Below are positions 23,077 through 30,553 of a stretch of 48,982 nt of DNA, in pieces. Every line of letters begins with the position of its first letter. Positions within the stretch are counted from its first letter, which is position 1. The stretch covers positions 1 through 48,982 of the forward strand of contig NZ_BOLV01000017.1 in assembly GCF_016861845.1 (NCBI RefSeq). The letters are read 5' to 3'. The position numbers and the translations under genes are program-made. A model generated the notes under the pieces. It did no database searches, had not been told where the DNA came from, and saw nothing but the letters and a program-made list of their open reading frames with translations. The DNA is from Lacticaseibacillus suilingensis. Lineage in GTDB: Bacteria > Bacillota > Bacilli > Lactobacillales > Lactobacillaceae.

Positions 23077-23982
23077 ATGGAAAAACTCAAAAGTCGCCTT
23101 GATGCCTTTTCCGATGGTGTCATGGCGGTCATCATTACCATCATGGTGCTGGCCATTGCGCCAGTGCTACATGACAGTTGGGCCAATTACCTGGCGATGG
23201 GGCAACACATTGGTATTTACATGATTACCTTTGTCTTCGTGTTTAACATGTGGTATCAGCACAGTACCGCCTTTGCCGAAATTGAGACGATGACCTACCA
23301 GATTTTGATTTGGGAAGTCGTCTTTTTGGCGGTGCTGTCCTTAATGCCGTTGTTTACCGACATGATGGCGGAAAATACCACCCGGGTGACGGTGATGCTG
23401 TATGGGGTGACCCAAGCGGTGATCAGCTTCTTGTTTCGGGGGCTGGCGAAGTCCATCGTCCATTTGCAGTTCACCACCAAAGCTGAGATGCAGCAGGTGT
23501 ATCAAAAAATCTACGGCAATGCCAATCACTGGCTGGACGGCTTGTCATTAGCCGCCATTATTGTGGCTTACTTTTTACCCCAGGTGGCGCTGTTGTTCTA
23601 CTTGGCTTACCCGATTCTCAGCTTCTTTTTGAACGCCGACGCCCGCCAGCAGATGTACGATGCTGAGGCCTTGCCCGCAGAGCAGCAAAAGGATCTCGCC
23701 GAATTGCCGGCTTCGGCCTATGTGGATTGGCGTAAACTGGCCGACCAGCTTTATGATCAGCGCGCCGAAGCGCCAGGGCAAGGTTCGACGCCGGCGGCCA
23801 GAAATCGTCCTGAGCAAGGCTCATCGCGTTGGAGTGAGTGGTTGAATCGCAGCTTGGATCCACGCTATCAAAAAGCGGTGAAAGCAAAGTTCCAAAATGC
23901 GACCCCAGAGCAGCGCCAGCAAATGGCAGCGTGGTTTGCGCAGCAGCGCCGGGGGCGGAACAGTCGCCGCAATGAGCAGTGA
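23077..23982 (+). CDS. TMEM175-family (DUF1211) potassium channel-like protein
   Basis: The 301-residue protein starts MEKLKSRLDAFSDGVMAVIITIMVL. The R-x-x-x-F-S-D motif in the first helix is the signature of TMEM175 proteins, in which this helix lines the pore and selects K+. Six hydrophobic segments lie in the first 200 residues, as expected for one bacterial repeat, with FNMWYQHS in the third segment. The last 100 residues are a hydrophilic Gln/Arg/Pro-rich cytoplasmic tail (AQQRRGRNSRRNEQ), longer than in many relatives. The start is supported by AAAGGAG 7 bases upstream. It forms a single-gene unit after the NRAMP terminator. K+ transport is inferred from the family. Confidence 0.85.
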   Translation: MEKLKSRLDAFSDGVMAVIITIMVLAIAPVLHDSWANYLAMGQHIGIYMITFVFVFNMWYQHSTAFAEIETMTYQILIWEVVFLAVLSLMPLFTDMMAENTTRVTVMLYGVTQAVISFLFRGLAKSIVHLQFTTKAEMQQVYQKIYGNANHWLDGLSLAAIIVAYFLPQVALLFYLAYPILSFFLNADARQQMYDAEALPAEQQKDLAELPASAYVDWRKLADQLYDQRAEAPGQGSTPAARNRPEQGSSRWSEWLNRSLDPRYQKAVKAKFQNATPEQRQQMAAWFAQQRRGRNSRRNEQ

Positions 23983-24233
23983 GACCACACTCAAAACGCT
24001 GATTAAGGGCAAAAATAGCTTAAAACTGCAAATAAGGAGCTTTAGTTCCCCACTTTAGACTTATTTTTGACTCATTTATGGGCTAACGGCTCAAATAGCA
24101 TTGGTGACGCTTGCGCTGGGCGTCTTCCTTCGCCAGGTGGCCAAGTTTCATTTTGTCGCGCAAGCTCGTGATGCCTTGCATGCAGGCGTGGGTTTGAATC
24201 AAAAATGACCAAGCAGCTAGCTTGGTCATGGTA

Positions 24234-24476
24234 TTATTTGGCACGCTGATCATAAGCACGCTTAGATTTATAACCGGCAGCTAACACCTCACTCATCTTC
24301 GTGAGGTGTTTTAGCTTGGTGGCTTCGCTGGCGGTGCCAAAAATGAAGCGCGCCCATTCGCGCTGATAGCCTAGCGTTAAGGCGTTGAAAAAGGCCTGCA
24401 AGTCCGGCTGAGCGGCGAGTAAGGCCGCCACTTCAGGAATCATTGGTTCGTAAGCGGCTAAAGGTTTGCTAGGCAT
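24234..24476 (-). CDS. YdeI/OmpD-associated family small protein
   Basis: The 80-residue protein carries the core of the YdeI/OmpD-associated (bacteriocin-protection) family: FFNALTLGYQREWARFIFGTASEATKLKHLTKMSEVLAAG. In this family such a helical segment follows a DUF1905-like domain, but short stand-alone forms also occur. The biochemical role is unknown. The start ATG has GAAGG upstream. The 250 bases between this gene and the TMEM175 gene contain no other gene that I can support. Confidence 0.75.
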   Translation of the reverse strand: MPSKPLAAYEPMIPEVAALLAAQPDLQAFFNALTLGYQREWARFIFGTASEATKLKHLTKMSEVLAAGYKSKRAYDQRAK

Positions 24477-24532
24477 GAAAAGCCTTCTTTCCTATGTTTG
24501 TTCTTTATTTTACCAGACCGCGTCAATCGGCG

Positions 24533-24739
24533 TTAGAACAGGTTAAAGGCTACCATCACCCCGCCGATGATGAACAGACCGCCGAACAGATACCCGCTGT
24601 ACAAGGCGTACATGATGAACGGTGACGTGTTTTTGTTGCCGTTTCGTTTCATTTCCTTGAAGGCATGCGTGGTGGCGTGGAACTGCCACAGTCCGACCAC
24701 TACCAGCACGATCCCCAATAATACACCCCAAATTGACAT
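24533..24739 (-). CDS. Small two-helix membrane protein
   Basis: The gene encodes 68 residues starting MSIWGVLLGIVLVVVGLWQF. AAGGAGG lies 8 bases before this ATG, while an ATG six bases earlier is too close to it. Two membrane helices (about residues 3-20 and 47-65) flank a short basic loop (KEMKRNGNKN). I do not recognise a functional family. It appears monocistronic, and its topology suggests a structural or regulatory membrane peptide. Confidence 0.7.
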   Translation of the reverse strand: MSIWGVLLGIVLVVVGLWQFHATTHAFKEMKRNGNKNTSPFIMYALYSGYLFGGLFIIGGVMVAFNLF

Positions 24740-24957
24740 TTTCATTTCCTCCTTGGTGGTAGTGCCCGGCTCCCTAATGACACCTAAAGTGTAGCAGTGA
24801 ACCATTCAGGGGACATGCAACTTTCGCCTGATTTACAGGCCTGGTTGCTTCGGTCTTTAGTCCTGCCTTGTAGGTTGAAAAATCGGCGGCGCCGGGTCCA
24901 TTTTGGCTGTGAGACGGGTATACTAAGACCCATCAGACAAACGAGAGGATGAGGCAG

Positions 24958-25908
24958 ATGAAGTGGGGGACAATTGCGACTTGGCGGATGGCGCACGATG
25001 GCGTGGTTAAGGCCAGTGATTTGTTGGCGCAACAAGCTCAGGCTGGGGATGCTGTGGAGGCGCTGATCAAAACCGTCGAGGCTTACCCATATTATAAAAG
25101 CGTGGGTTATGGCGGTTTGCCGAATGAAGAAGGCGTGGTCGAAATGGACGCCGCCTTCATGGATGGCGACACCTTAGCACAAGGCGCGGTCGGGGGCATC
25201 CAGAATGTCAAACATGCGATTTCGGTGGCCCGGGCCTTAGCCAAGTACCATTACAACAGCTTTCGGGTCGGCGAAGGCGCCACCAAGTTTGCGCTGTTGC
25301 ACGGTTTTGAAATGACGAACATGCTCACGCCGCGGGCCAAAGCCGAATGGCAAAAACGCCTGCAGGTATTGCGCCAGCAGCCGATGACCGCTTACGACGG
25401 CCACGATACCGTCGGGGCCATTGCACTGGATCAAACCGGCTCGATGGCGGTGGGCACCTCTACCTCTGGGTTGTTTATGAAAAAGGCCGGCCGGGTGGGC
25501 GATTCGCCGCTGTCTGGCTCAGGCTATTATGCCGACAGTGAAATCGGCGCCGCGGCGGCAACCGGGCTTGGCGAGGATATTATGAAAGGTTGCATGTCCT
25601 ATGAAATCGTGCGGCGCATGGCGGCAGGGGCAACCCCGCAAGCCGCTTGCGACCAGGCCGTGTATCCCTTTGTGGCTAAGCTCAAAGCCCGGTATGGCAA
25701 GGTTGGTGAATTTTCCCTGATTGCCATGAATCACAATGGCGAATGGGGCGTTGCGACCAACGTTGAGTTTACCTTTAGCGTGGCCACCGCAGATCAACCG
25801 GCGCAAATCTTGATTGCCCATCCGGCAGCGGAAGGCCAAACGAAGATTGAACCGGTGTCTGAAGCGTGGCTCGCCAATTATGAGCGCGAATTAAAGGCGC
25901 CACTATAA
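24958..25908 (+). CDS. Glycosylasparaginase-like Ntn hydrolase
   Basis: The 316-residue protein belongs to the Ntn-hydrolase family of N4-(beta-N-acetylglucosaminyl)-L-asparaginases and isoaspartyl peptidases. The DGHDTVGAIALD motif places the predicted autocatalytic cleavage before Thr151, which becomes the nucleophile. GTSTSGLFMKKAGRVGDSPLSG and GSGYYADSEIGAAAATGLGED are the usual substrate-site segments. No signal peptide is seen, so it acts in the cytoplasm, perhaps releasing aspartate from glycosylated asparagine or asparagine derivatives. The ATG at 24958 is preferred over that at 24949, which overlaps the ribosome binding site. It lies directly upstream of the T-box-controlled proBA operon but is separated from it by a promoter. 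Confidence 0.85.
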   Translation: MKWGTIATWRMAHDGVVKASDLLAQQAQAGDAVEALIKTVEAYPYYKSVGYGGLPNEEGVVEMDAAFMDGDTLAQGAVGGIQNVKHAISVARALAKYHYNSFRVGEGATKFALLHGFEMTNMLTPRAKAEWQKRLQVLRQQPMTAYDGHDTVGAIALDQTGSMAVGTSTSGLFMKKAGRVGDSPLSGSGYYADSEIGAAAATGLGEDIMKGCMSYEIVRRMAAGATPQAACDQAVYPFVAKLKARYGKVGEFSLIAMNHNGEWGVATNVEFTFSVATADQPAQILIAHPAAEGQTKIEPVSEAWLANYERELKAPL

Positions 25909-25927
25909 AGCTGCAAACCAGAGGTAG

Positions 25928-25956
25928 TTGACAAGCCTAGCCTGGCCGGCTATACT
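25928..25956 (+). promoter_or_regulatory. Sigma-70-type promoter of proBA
   Basis: TTGACA (25928-25933) and TATACT (25951-25956) are separated by exactly 17 bases, close to consensus. Transcription would start near 25963, at the beginning of the T-box leader. Confidence 0.85.
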
Positions 25957-25962
25957 ACCTAT

Positions 25963-26150
25963 CAATCCCTGCAATGTAAGTAGAACCGTTCAGGAAGCGC
26001 AATCTTGACTGTGAATTGCGCCTGGTGTTCGAACCCGACTTGCAGATGAACGACCAATTTAGTGAACTGACAAAGTGTGAAGCGTTGCTTCGAACGAGGA
26101 TGGTACCGCCCAGGAATGGGTGCCTCGACGAAGCGGCGCTTTTTGTTTTT
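25963..26150 (+). promoter_or_regulatory. T-box riboswitch upstream of proBA
   Basis: The leader contains the conserved T-box AGGATGGTACCGC (26097-26109). The terminator stem that competes with the antiterminator is clear: GCTTCGAACGAGG (26087-26099) pairs with CCTCGACGAAGC (26123-26134), extended by GCG/CGC, and is followed by TTTTTGTTTTT. Upstream lies a stem I region with GCGCAAT/ATTGCGC and, on the 3' side, GAACCCGACTTGCA. The CCC in this segment would be a proline specifier codon. Uncharged tRNA-Pro would therefore turn the operon on. The leader is under 190 bases. The specifier assignment is inferred from position and from the genes controlled. Confidence 0.88.
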
Positions 26151-26165
26151 GAAAGGATGTTGACG

Positions 26166-26963
26166 ATGGTTTCACGAGTGGTGGTAAAAATTGGCACCAG
26201 TAGTTTGATTTATCCCAATGGTCAGGTGAATTTACAAACGATTGATCGCCTGGCGTATACCTTATCAGCGGTGAAAAATAGCGGCTGTGAAGTGGTGCTG
26301 GTGACCTCAGGGGCCATCGGGGTCGGCTTGGCCAGCCGCCGGATGACTGCGCGGCCTAAAGCCATCGCCGCTCAGCAGGCGCTAGCCGCGATTGGCCAGT
26401 CCGAGCTGATGCGGCTGTACAGCGAGCGCTTTAGCGATTACGGCACGACGATTGCCCAGCTGCTGCTCACGCATGACGTCTTTGATTATCCGCTCACCAA
26501 GCAGCATGTGCTGGATACCATTCAGACTCTGCTGGTTCAGCAGGTGATTCCGGTGATCAACGAAAATGATTCAGTCGCGACCGATGAACTGGCGCATCGC
26601 ACCACATTTGGGGATAATGACCAACTCTCAGCGCTGGTGGCGACCCAGATTGAGGCCGATCAACTGATTGTCTTGTCGGATATTGACGGGTTGTATGACA
26701 AGGACCCGCATCAATTCGCCGAGGCTAGGCTGGTGCCAGTGGTGACTGATCCGGCTGCGCTGGCCGAGGCGAGTGCTGGTGGCACTAGCTCGCGCTTCGG
26801 TACTGGCGGTATGGTGACGAAGCTGCGCGCCGCCAAAGCAATGATGAAAGCTGGTAAGCAAATGGTGCTGTGTTCTGGTCAAGATCCGCGCCTGGTGCTC
26901 CAGGTGCTGGCCGGCGAGCAAGTGGGCACGCGTTTTGGTCAAGTGAAGGAGGAAACACGATGA
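26166..26963 (+). CDS. proB: Glutamate 5-kinase ProB
   Basis: The 265-residue enzyme phosphorylates L-glutamate, the first step of proline synthesis. It shows the amino-acid-kinase fold: VVVKIGTSSL at the N-terminus, VTSGAIGVG near residue 50, VIPVINENDSV near 135, FGDNDQLSALVA near 155 and VLSDIDGLYDKDP near 175, with GTGGMVTKLRAAKAM near the C-terminus. It lacks the C-terminal PUA domain found in longer ProB proteins, as in several other lactobacilli. The ATG at 26166 is chosen because AAAGGATG lies 7 bases upstream. Longer frames would begin inside the T-box. The stop overlaps the proA start by four bases. Confidence 0.95.
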   Translation: MVSRVVVKIGTSSLIYPNGQVNLQTIDRLAYTLSAVKNSGCEVVLVTSGAIGVGLASRRMTARPKAIAAQQALAAIGQSELMRLYSERFSDYGTTIAQLLLTHDVFDYPLTKQHVLDTIQTLLVQQVIPVINENDSVATDELAHRTTFGDNDQLSALVATQIEADQLIVLSDIDGLYDKDPHQFAEARLVPVVTDPAALAEASAGGTSSRFGTGGMVTKLRAAKAMMKAGKQMVLCSGQDPRLVLQVLAGEQVGTRFGQVKEETR

Positions 26964-28201
26964 TTGATTTAACCCAAATGGGGCAACAGGCTCAAGCCGC
27001 CGCCCAGGTGCTGGCGCAGTTAGATACTGCCACGAAAAATCAGGCGCTGCTGGCGATGGCGGCAGAATTGACCGCCCACACCGAACAGATTTTAGACGCC
27101 AATGCGCGTGATTTAGCGGCGGCCAGTGACCAGCCCGCCAAGTTTACCGACCGCTTGCGCCTGACGCCGGCGCGCATCAGCGATATGGCCAATGGCCTCA
27201 AGAGCGTGGCGGCCTTGCCTGATCCAACTGCCCGAATCGATGGTGGCTTCACTAATGCGGCGGGGCTGTCGATTATTCAAAAGCGCGTGCCCCTGGGCGT
27301 GGTCGGGATGATTTACGAAGCCCGTCCGAATGTCACTGTTGATGCCGCAGGTTTAACGCTGAAAAGTGGTAACGCTGTGATGTTGCGCGGGGGTAAGGAA
27401 GCCCTGCAGTCGAATTTGGCTTTAACCCAAGTGCTGCAAACCGCTCTGACCAAGGTGGGCTTGCCGGCGCAGGCCGTGCAGCTAGTGGCGGATCCAAGCC
27501 GCGCCTTAGCCAATGAGATGATGCATCTGACCGCGTATCTCGATGTTCTCATTCCTCGCGGCGGCGCTGGCTTGATCCAGGCGGTGGTCAACACCGCCAC
27601 CGTGCCGGTGATCGAAACTGGGGCGGGAAATTGTCACATTTACGTGGATCAAACGGCTGACCTTGAGATGGCCAAGGCCATCGTAGTTAACGCCAAGGTG
27701 CAACGGCCCAGCGTCTGCAATGCTGCCGAGAAGCTGTTGATTCATCAAGCGGTCGCTGCCGATTACTTGCCAGCCTTGGCCGCTGCGTTGCAGGCGCATG
27801 GGGTGGCTTTGCGCGGGGATGAGGCGGCCAGGGCGATTGTGCCCAATATGGCGGCAGTAACCGCGGCCGATTGGGATACCGAATATAATGACTTGATCAT
27901 GGCCGTTAAGGTGATCGCTGATGAGGACGAAGCGATTGCCCATATTAACCGGCACAACACGAAACATTCTGAAAGCATCATTACCAATGATTATGCCAGC
28001 AGCGAACGTTTTTTGAATCAGGTCGACGCCGCTTGTGTCTATGTGAATGCTTCCACGCGGTTTACCGATGGCGAGCAATTTGGGTTTGGTGCCGAAATCG
28101 GCATCAGCACGCAGAAGCTGCATGCTCGGGGACCCATGGGCTTGGCCGCCTTGACCACCACCAAATATCAGATTCGGGGCAATGGCCAGGTGCGCGAGTA
28201 G
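26960..28201 (+). CDS. proA: Glutamate-5-semialdehyde dehydrogenase ProA
   Basis: The 413-residue enzyme reduces gamma-glutamyl phosphate to glutamate semialdehyde with NADPH, the second step of proline synthesis. Family features are VPLGVVGMIYEARPNVT, the LKSGNAVMLRGGKEA segment, the catalytic Cys253 in VQRPSVCNAAEKLL, and HNTKHSESIIT near residue 330. AAGGAGG lies 7 bases before the ATG, and the start overlaps the proB stop (ATGA), so the pair is co-translated under T-box control. A small hairpin (CTCGCG, CAT, CGCGAG) follows the stop immediately. Confidence 0.95.
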   Translation: MIDLTQMGQQAQAAAQVLAQLDTATKNQALLAMAAELTAHTEQILDANARDLAAASDQPAKFTDRLRLTPARISDMANGLKSVAALPDPTARIDGGFTNAAGLSIIQKRVPLGVVGMIYEARPNVTVDAAGLTLKSGNAVMLRGGKEALQSNLALTQVLQTALTKVGLPAQAVQLVADPSRALANEMMHLTAYLDVLIPRGGAGLIQAVVNTATVPVIETGAGNCHIYVDQTADLEMAKAIVVNAKVQRPSVCNAAEKLLIHQAVAADYLPALAAALQAHGVALRGDEAARAIVPNMAAVTAADWDTEYNDLIMAVKVIADEDEAIAHINRHNTKHSESIITNDYASSERFLNQVDAACVYVNASTRFTDGEQFGFGAEIGISTQKLHARGPMGLAALTTTKYQIRGNGQVRE

Positions 28202-28297
28202 CTCGCGCATCGCGAGAAATGATAAACATTTAATTTTCTTCTTATAAAATTCACATGCCTGGTTTATTATTAAGCTAATAAACAGGGAGCAAAAGGC

Positions 28298-29272
28298 ATG
28301 CGCAGAAAAAAACGGCCAATTTGGCATCGCATCATTCCATTCACTTTACTGGTCATCAGCGTGCTGTGGCTGGCAATTGCCGCCATTGTGCATGAAGCGA
28401 CGGCAGATGACGCCACCGATGCGGCAGACGCACCAGTGGCGGCCAGTAGTAGCGCCAGCGCTAGCAGCACCAGTGCCAGCAGTACCGCCGTCACGACGCT
28501 AAGTAAAACCCAGGTGGCAGCCAAACAGCAAAGCATCAAGCAGGCGCTGAACACGTATCTGGCGCAAATTATTAAAAGTGGCCACGTCGCGGTCAGCTTC
28601 TACAACTTAGCGCCAGTGGCCGGCAGCACGGCTGCTAAGGCCAAAGACGCGTCCGTCTACGCCGAAGGGGCGCTGGCCACCAGCGCCAATGCCCAGACTC
28701 AAATGGTGGCGGCGTCCACCTATAAGCTCTATATCACGGCTTGGTTGTTCCATGAAGTGGCCACTGGCGCCAAGACCTGGACCAGTAGCGACGAAAGCGG
28801 GTTTCAGGCGATGATCGTCAACAGTCAAAATGACTATGCCGAAGCGGTGCTGAAAAGCTCTGGCGGTACGCCGATCAACACCTACCTGAGTCAATTTGGC
28901 ATCACCAGCCCATTCCACTATTCCGGCGCAGCCACCACCAGCAGTGACAACCTGCTGACGATGCTCAAGTTGTTGGTGAAAGGGCAAGGGCCGTTTGCCA
29001 ATGCCACCTACCGGAACAAATTGCTGACGGCCATGGGTAAACAGGTCTACCGTGATGGCATTCCTGCCGCCGCCAGTGCGGCTGACCCTGGCAGTACAGT
29101 TCAAGATAAAGTGGGCTGGCTTGGCACCACGGACAATGATGCCGCCATCGTCACCACGCCAGAAGGCCAACGTTACTTGCTGGTGATTATGACCGATAAT
29201 GGCAGTTACCAGAATTTCTCGGCGATTAAGACCTATGCCGAGAAAATCCAAACCATTGTGTATGGTAGTTAA
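28298..29272 (+). CDS. Membrane-anchored serine hydrolase of the class A beta-lactamase fold
   Basis: The 324-residue protein has a basic N-terminus, a signal-anchor helix (about residues 12-31), an Ala/Ser/Thr-rich linker (about 32-70) and an extracellular penicillin-interacting domain. The active-site triads are visible as S140-T-Y-K143 (SxxK), S176-Q-N178 (SxN) and K271-V-G273 (KTG-like). Such proteins in lactobacilli are usually annotated as beta-lactamase-related hydrolases. They may act on peptidoglycan precursors rather than antibiotics, and the SQN and KVG variants leave lactamase activity doubtful. The start has AGGGAG upstream. A stem with a following TTTTTT at about 29312-29338 ends the unit. 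Confidence 0.8.
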   Translation: MRRKKRPIWHRIIPFTLLVISVLWLAIAAIVHEATADDATDAADAPVAASSSASASSTSASSTAVTTLSKTQVAAKQQSIKQALNTYLAQIIKSGHVAVSFYNLAPVAGSTAAKAKDASVYAEGALATSANAQTQMVAASTYKLYITAWLFHEVATGAKTWTSSDESGFQAMIVNSQNDYAEAVLKSSGGTPINTYLSQFGITSPFHYSGAATTSSDNLLTMLKLLVKGQGPFANATYRNKLLTAMGKQVYRDGIPAAASAADPGSTVQDKVGWLGTTDNDAAIVTTPEGQRYLLVIMTDNGSYQNFSAIKTYAEKIQTIVYGS

Positions 29273-29410
29273 CGGTCGCACCAATCATATGTGAAAAATG
29301 AGGTTAAGTACACTTCTGGTGTTACTTGGCCTTTTTTAATGCAGTATTCATGATAGTTCAGAAAATCACAAAATAACGTGTGTCTTTTTAAATATAATCA
29401 TTAAATTATA

Positions 29411-29438
29411 TTGACCATAAGAATACGGGTGGTATACT
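29411..29438 (+). promoter_or_regulatory. Promoter of the first DUF2187 gene
   Basis: TTGACC (29411-29416) and TATACT (29433-29438) are 16 bases apart, with a TGG extension before the -10. They stand about 30 bases upstream of the DUF2187 start codon. Confidence 0.7.
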
Positions 29439-29468
29439 CGATTTATAAAAAGAAATGGAGGCGCTATC

Positions 29469-29720
29469 ATGACAGCCATCACCAGACAAGCCATCGTTCG
29501 TTGCCACGCCAACGGCAACATGGAACACGATTTTATCGGCACCATCAAAAAATGCTACGAGAATTCTGCGCTGGTCATGATCGAGCAATTCGATCCGGCA
29601 GACCGGATGAATGCTCGCGACTTGCTTTATCAAGCCGTGATTTCAAAGCGCCAAATGGAGGTGCTGACGCCAGGGATTTCCGAACAGCAGCAGCTTGAAG
29701 AGGACGAAGCCGCCAGTTAA
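29469..29720 (+). CDS. DUF2187-family small protein (first of two)
   Basis: The 83-residue protein contains the DUF2187 core HDFIGTIKKCYENSALVMI, a small beta-barrel-like unit with the F-x-G-x-[VI]-x-K-x-Y-x-N-S pattern. It shares this core with the gene 70 bases downstream (LSFTGTVEKLYANAALLTI), so the two are tandem paralogues. The C-terminus is acidic (EQQQLEEDEAAS). GGAGG lies upstream of the ATG. DUF2187 proteins are of unknown function and resemble nucleic-acid-binding KOW-like folds. Each copy has its own promoter. Confidence 0.75.
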   Translation: MTAITRQAIVRCHANGNMEHDFIGTIKKCYENSALVMIEQFDPADRMNARDLLYQAVISKRQMEVLTPGISEQQQLEEDEAAS

Positions 29721-29739
29721 GACGCTACTGGGCCAATTA

Positions 29740-29748
29740 TGGTATAAT
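29740..29748 (+). promoter_or_regulatory. Extended -10 of the second DUF2187 gene
   Basis: TGGTATAAT at 29740-29748 is a perfect extended -10 hexamer about 40 bases upstream of the TTG start at 29789. No good -35 is visible, as is usual for extended -10 promoters. Confidence 0.65.
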
Positions 29749-29788
29749 AGACGACGTTGCATGTCGTTAACGACAAGGGGGAACTTTT

Positions 29789-30034
29789 TTGGCCCAAGAA
29801 ATCAATGTCGGCGAAACCGTCGACGTCACGAAGAGCAAGCAGGTCCCGTTGAGCTTTACCGGGACGGTGGAAAAGTTATATGCCAACGCCGCGTTACTGA
29901 CGATCGATCAGTTCGCAAAAAAAGACCACGAAACGGTTGAGGATCTTAAACACAAAACCGTGGTCAATTATAAAGACATCACCAAAGACGGTGAAGCGGT
30001 CCAACCGCCCGTCACTGATGACGCGAAGAAGTAG
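29789..30034 (+). CDS. DUF2187-family small protein (second of two)
   Basis: The gene encodes 81 residues from a TTG start (AAGGGGGAAC upstream; there is no ATG in frame). It reads MAQEINVGETVDVTKSKQVP and then the DUF2187 core LSFTGTVEKLYANAALLTIDQF, followed by VVNYKDITKDGE. The C-terminus is hydrophilic. It is paralogous to the preceding gene and transcribed from the extended -10 promoter at 29740-29748. Function is not known. Confidence 0.8.
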   Translation: MAQEINVGETVDVTKSKQVPLSFTGTVEKLYANAALLTIDQFAKKDHETVEDLKHKTVVNYKDITKDGEAVQPPVTDDAKK

Positions 30035-30130
30035 GCCTTTGGGTCTATTTTTTTACGCTTTTTTTGTAAGCATTATATTCGCTTTTTATAAGGACTTTTG
30101 GATATGCTGGAGAGGTAAAGGAGGGATGAT

Positions 30131-30367
30131 ATGCCAGATTTTGATGCCATGAAAGACAAGGTCGCTGGCAAGGTGAAGGAAGCTGCCGGTAAGGCCACCA
30201 ACAACGAAAAGTTGGAGGCCAAAGGCAAAGCCCAAAACCTGAAAGGTCAGGCCGAAGCAAAGCTGGATGCCGCCAAGAAGGACGCCGCTGCAAAAGCGGA
30301 TGACGTCACGGAGAAAGCAGCGGAAAAATTCAACGATGCTGTGGATCACGTGCAGCACGACGACTAA
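30131..30367 (+). CDS. CsbD-like stress protein
   Basis: The 78-residue protein is almost entirely Lys, Ala, Asp, Glu and Gly, with no hydrophobic segment. The repeating KDKVAGKVKEAAGKATNNEK, AKGKAQNLKGQAEAKLDAAKK pattern is that of the CsbD family. These are stress-induced, probably disordered or helical proteins whose mechanism is unknown. AAAGGAGG lies upstream of the ATG. In Bacillus csbD is sigma-B dependent. No such factor is apparent here. Confidence 0.85.
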   Translation: MPDFDAMKDKVAGKVKEAAGKATNNEKLEAKGKAQNLKGQAEAKLDAAKKDAAAKADDVTEKAAEKFNDAVDHVQHDD

Positions 30368-30383
30368 TCATCCAGGGCTGTGA

Positions 30384-30490
30384 CAAAAGGCGCTTTTGGA
30401 GCCGATAGGTAGCCTAACCAACCACCAAGTCCGGGCTCTGGACTCGGTGGTTGGTGTAGCTATCTACTCGGCTCCGGCCTTTTGGCGCGT
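30384..30490. repeat. Long imperfect palindrome between csbD-like and GHMP genes
   Basis: Two arms of about 45 bases pair around GGGCTCT near 30436. The best-paired parts are ACCAACCACC with GGTGGTTGGT, GTCC with GGAC, GGAGCCGA with TCGGCTCC, and AAAAGGC with GCCTTTT. The hairpin is far longer than a normal terminator and looks like an interspersed palindromic element (REP/MITE-like), although it can also stop transcription from the csbD-like gene. No other copy was noticed in this window. Confidence 0.6.
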
Positions 30491-30520
30491 AACGCTGCTA
30501 TAACAGTCTGAATAGAATCA

Positions 30521-30550
30521 AAGGGGCCGCGACGAATGTCGCGGCCCCTT
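30521..30550. terminator. GC-rich bidirectional terminator
   Basis: AAGGGGCCGCGAC and GTCGCGGCCCCTT pair perfectly around GAAT. The hairpin ends 4 bases before the stop codon of the minus-strand GHMP gene, and TTTGATT follows it on that strand. It probably terminates that gene. Confidence 0.7.
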
Positions 30551-30553
30551 CGG

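Noticed and set aside
27506-28327. 273-codon minus-strand frame
   Set aside because: It is antisense to proA and only reflects the GC-rich codon pattern of that gene.
28607-29284. 225-codon minus-strand frame
   Set aside because: It is antisense to the serine hydrolase gene, whose SxxK, SxN and KxG motifs are on the plus strand.
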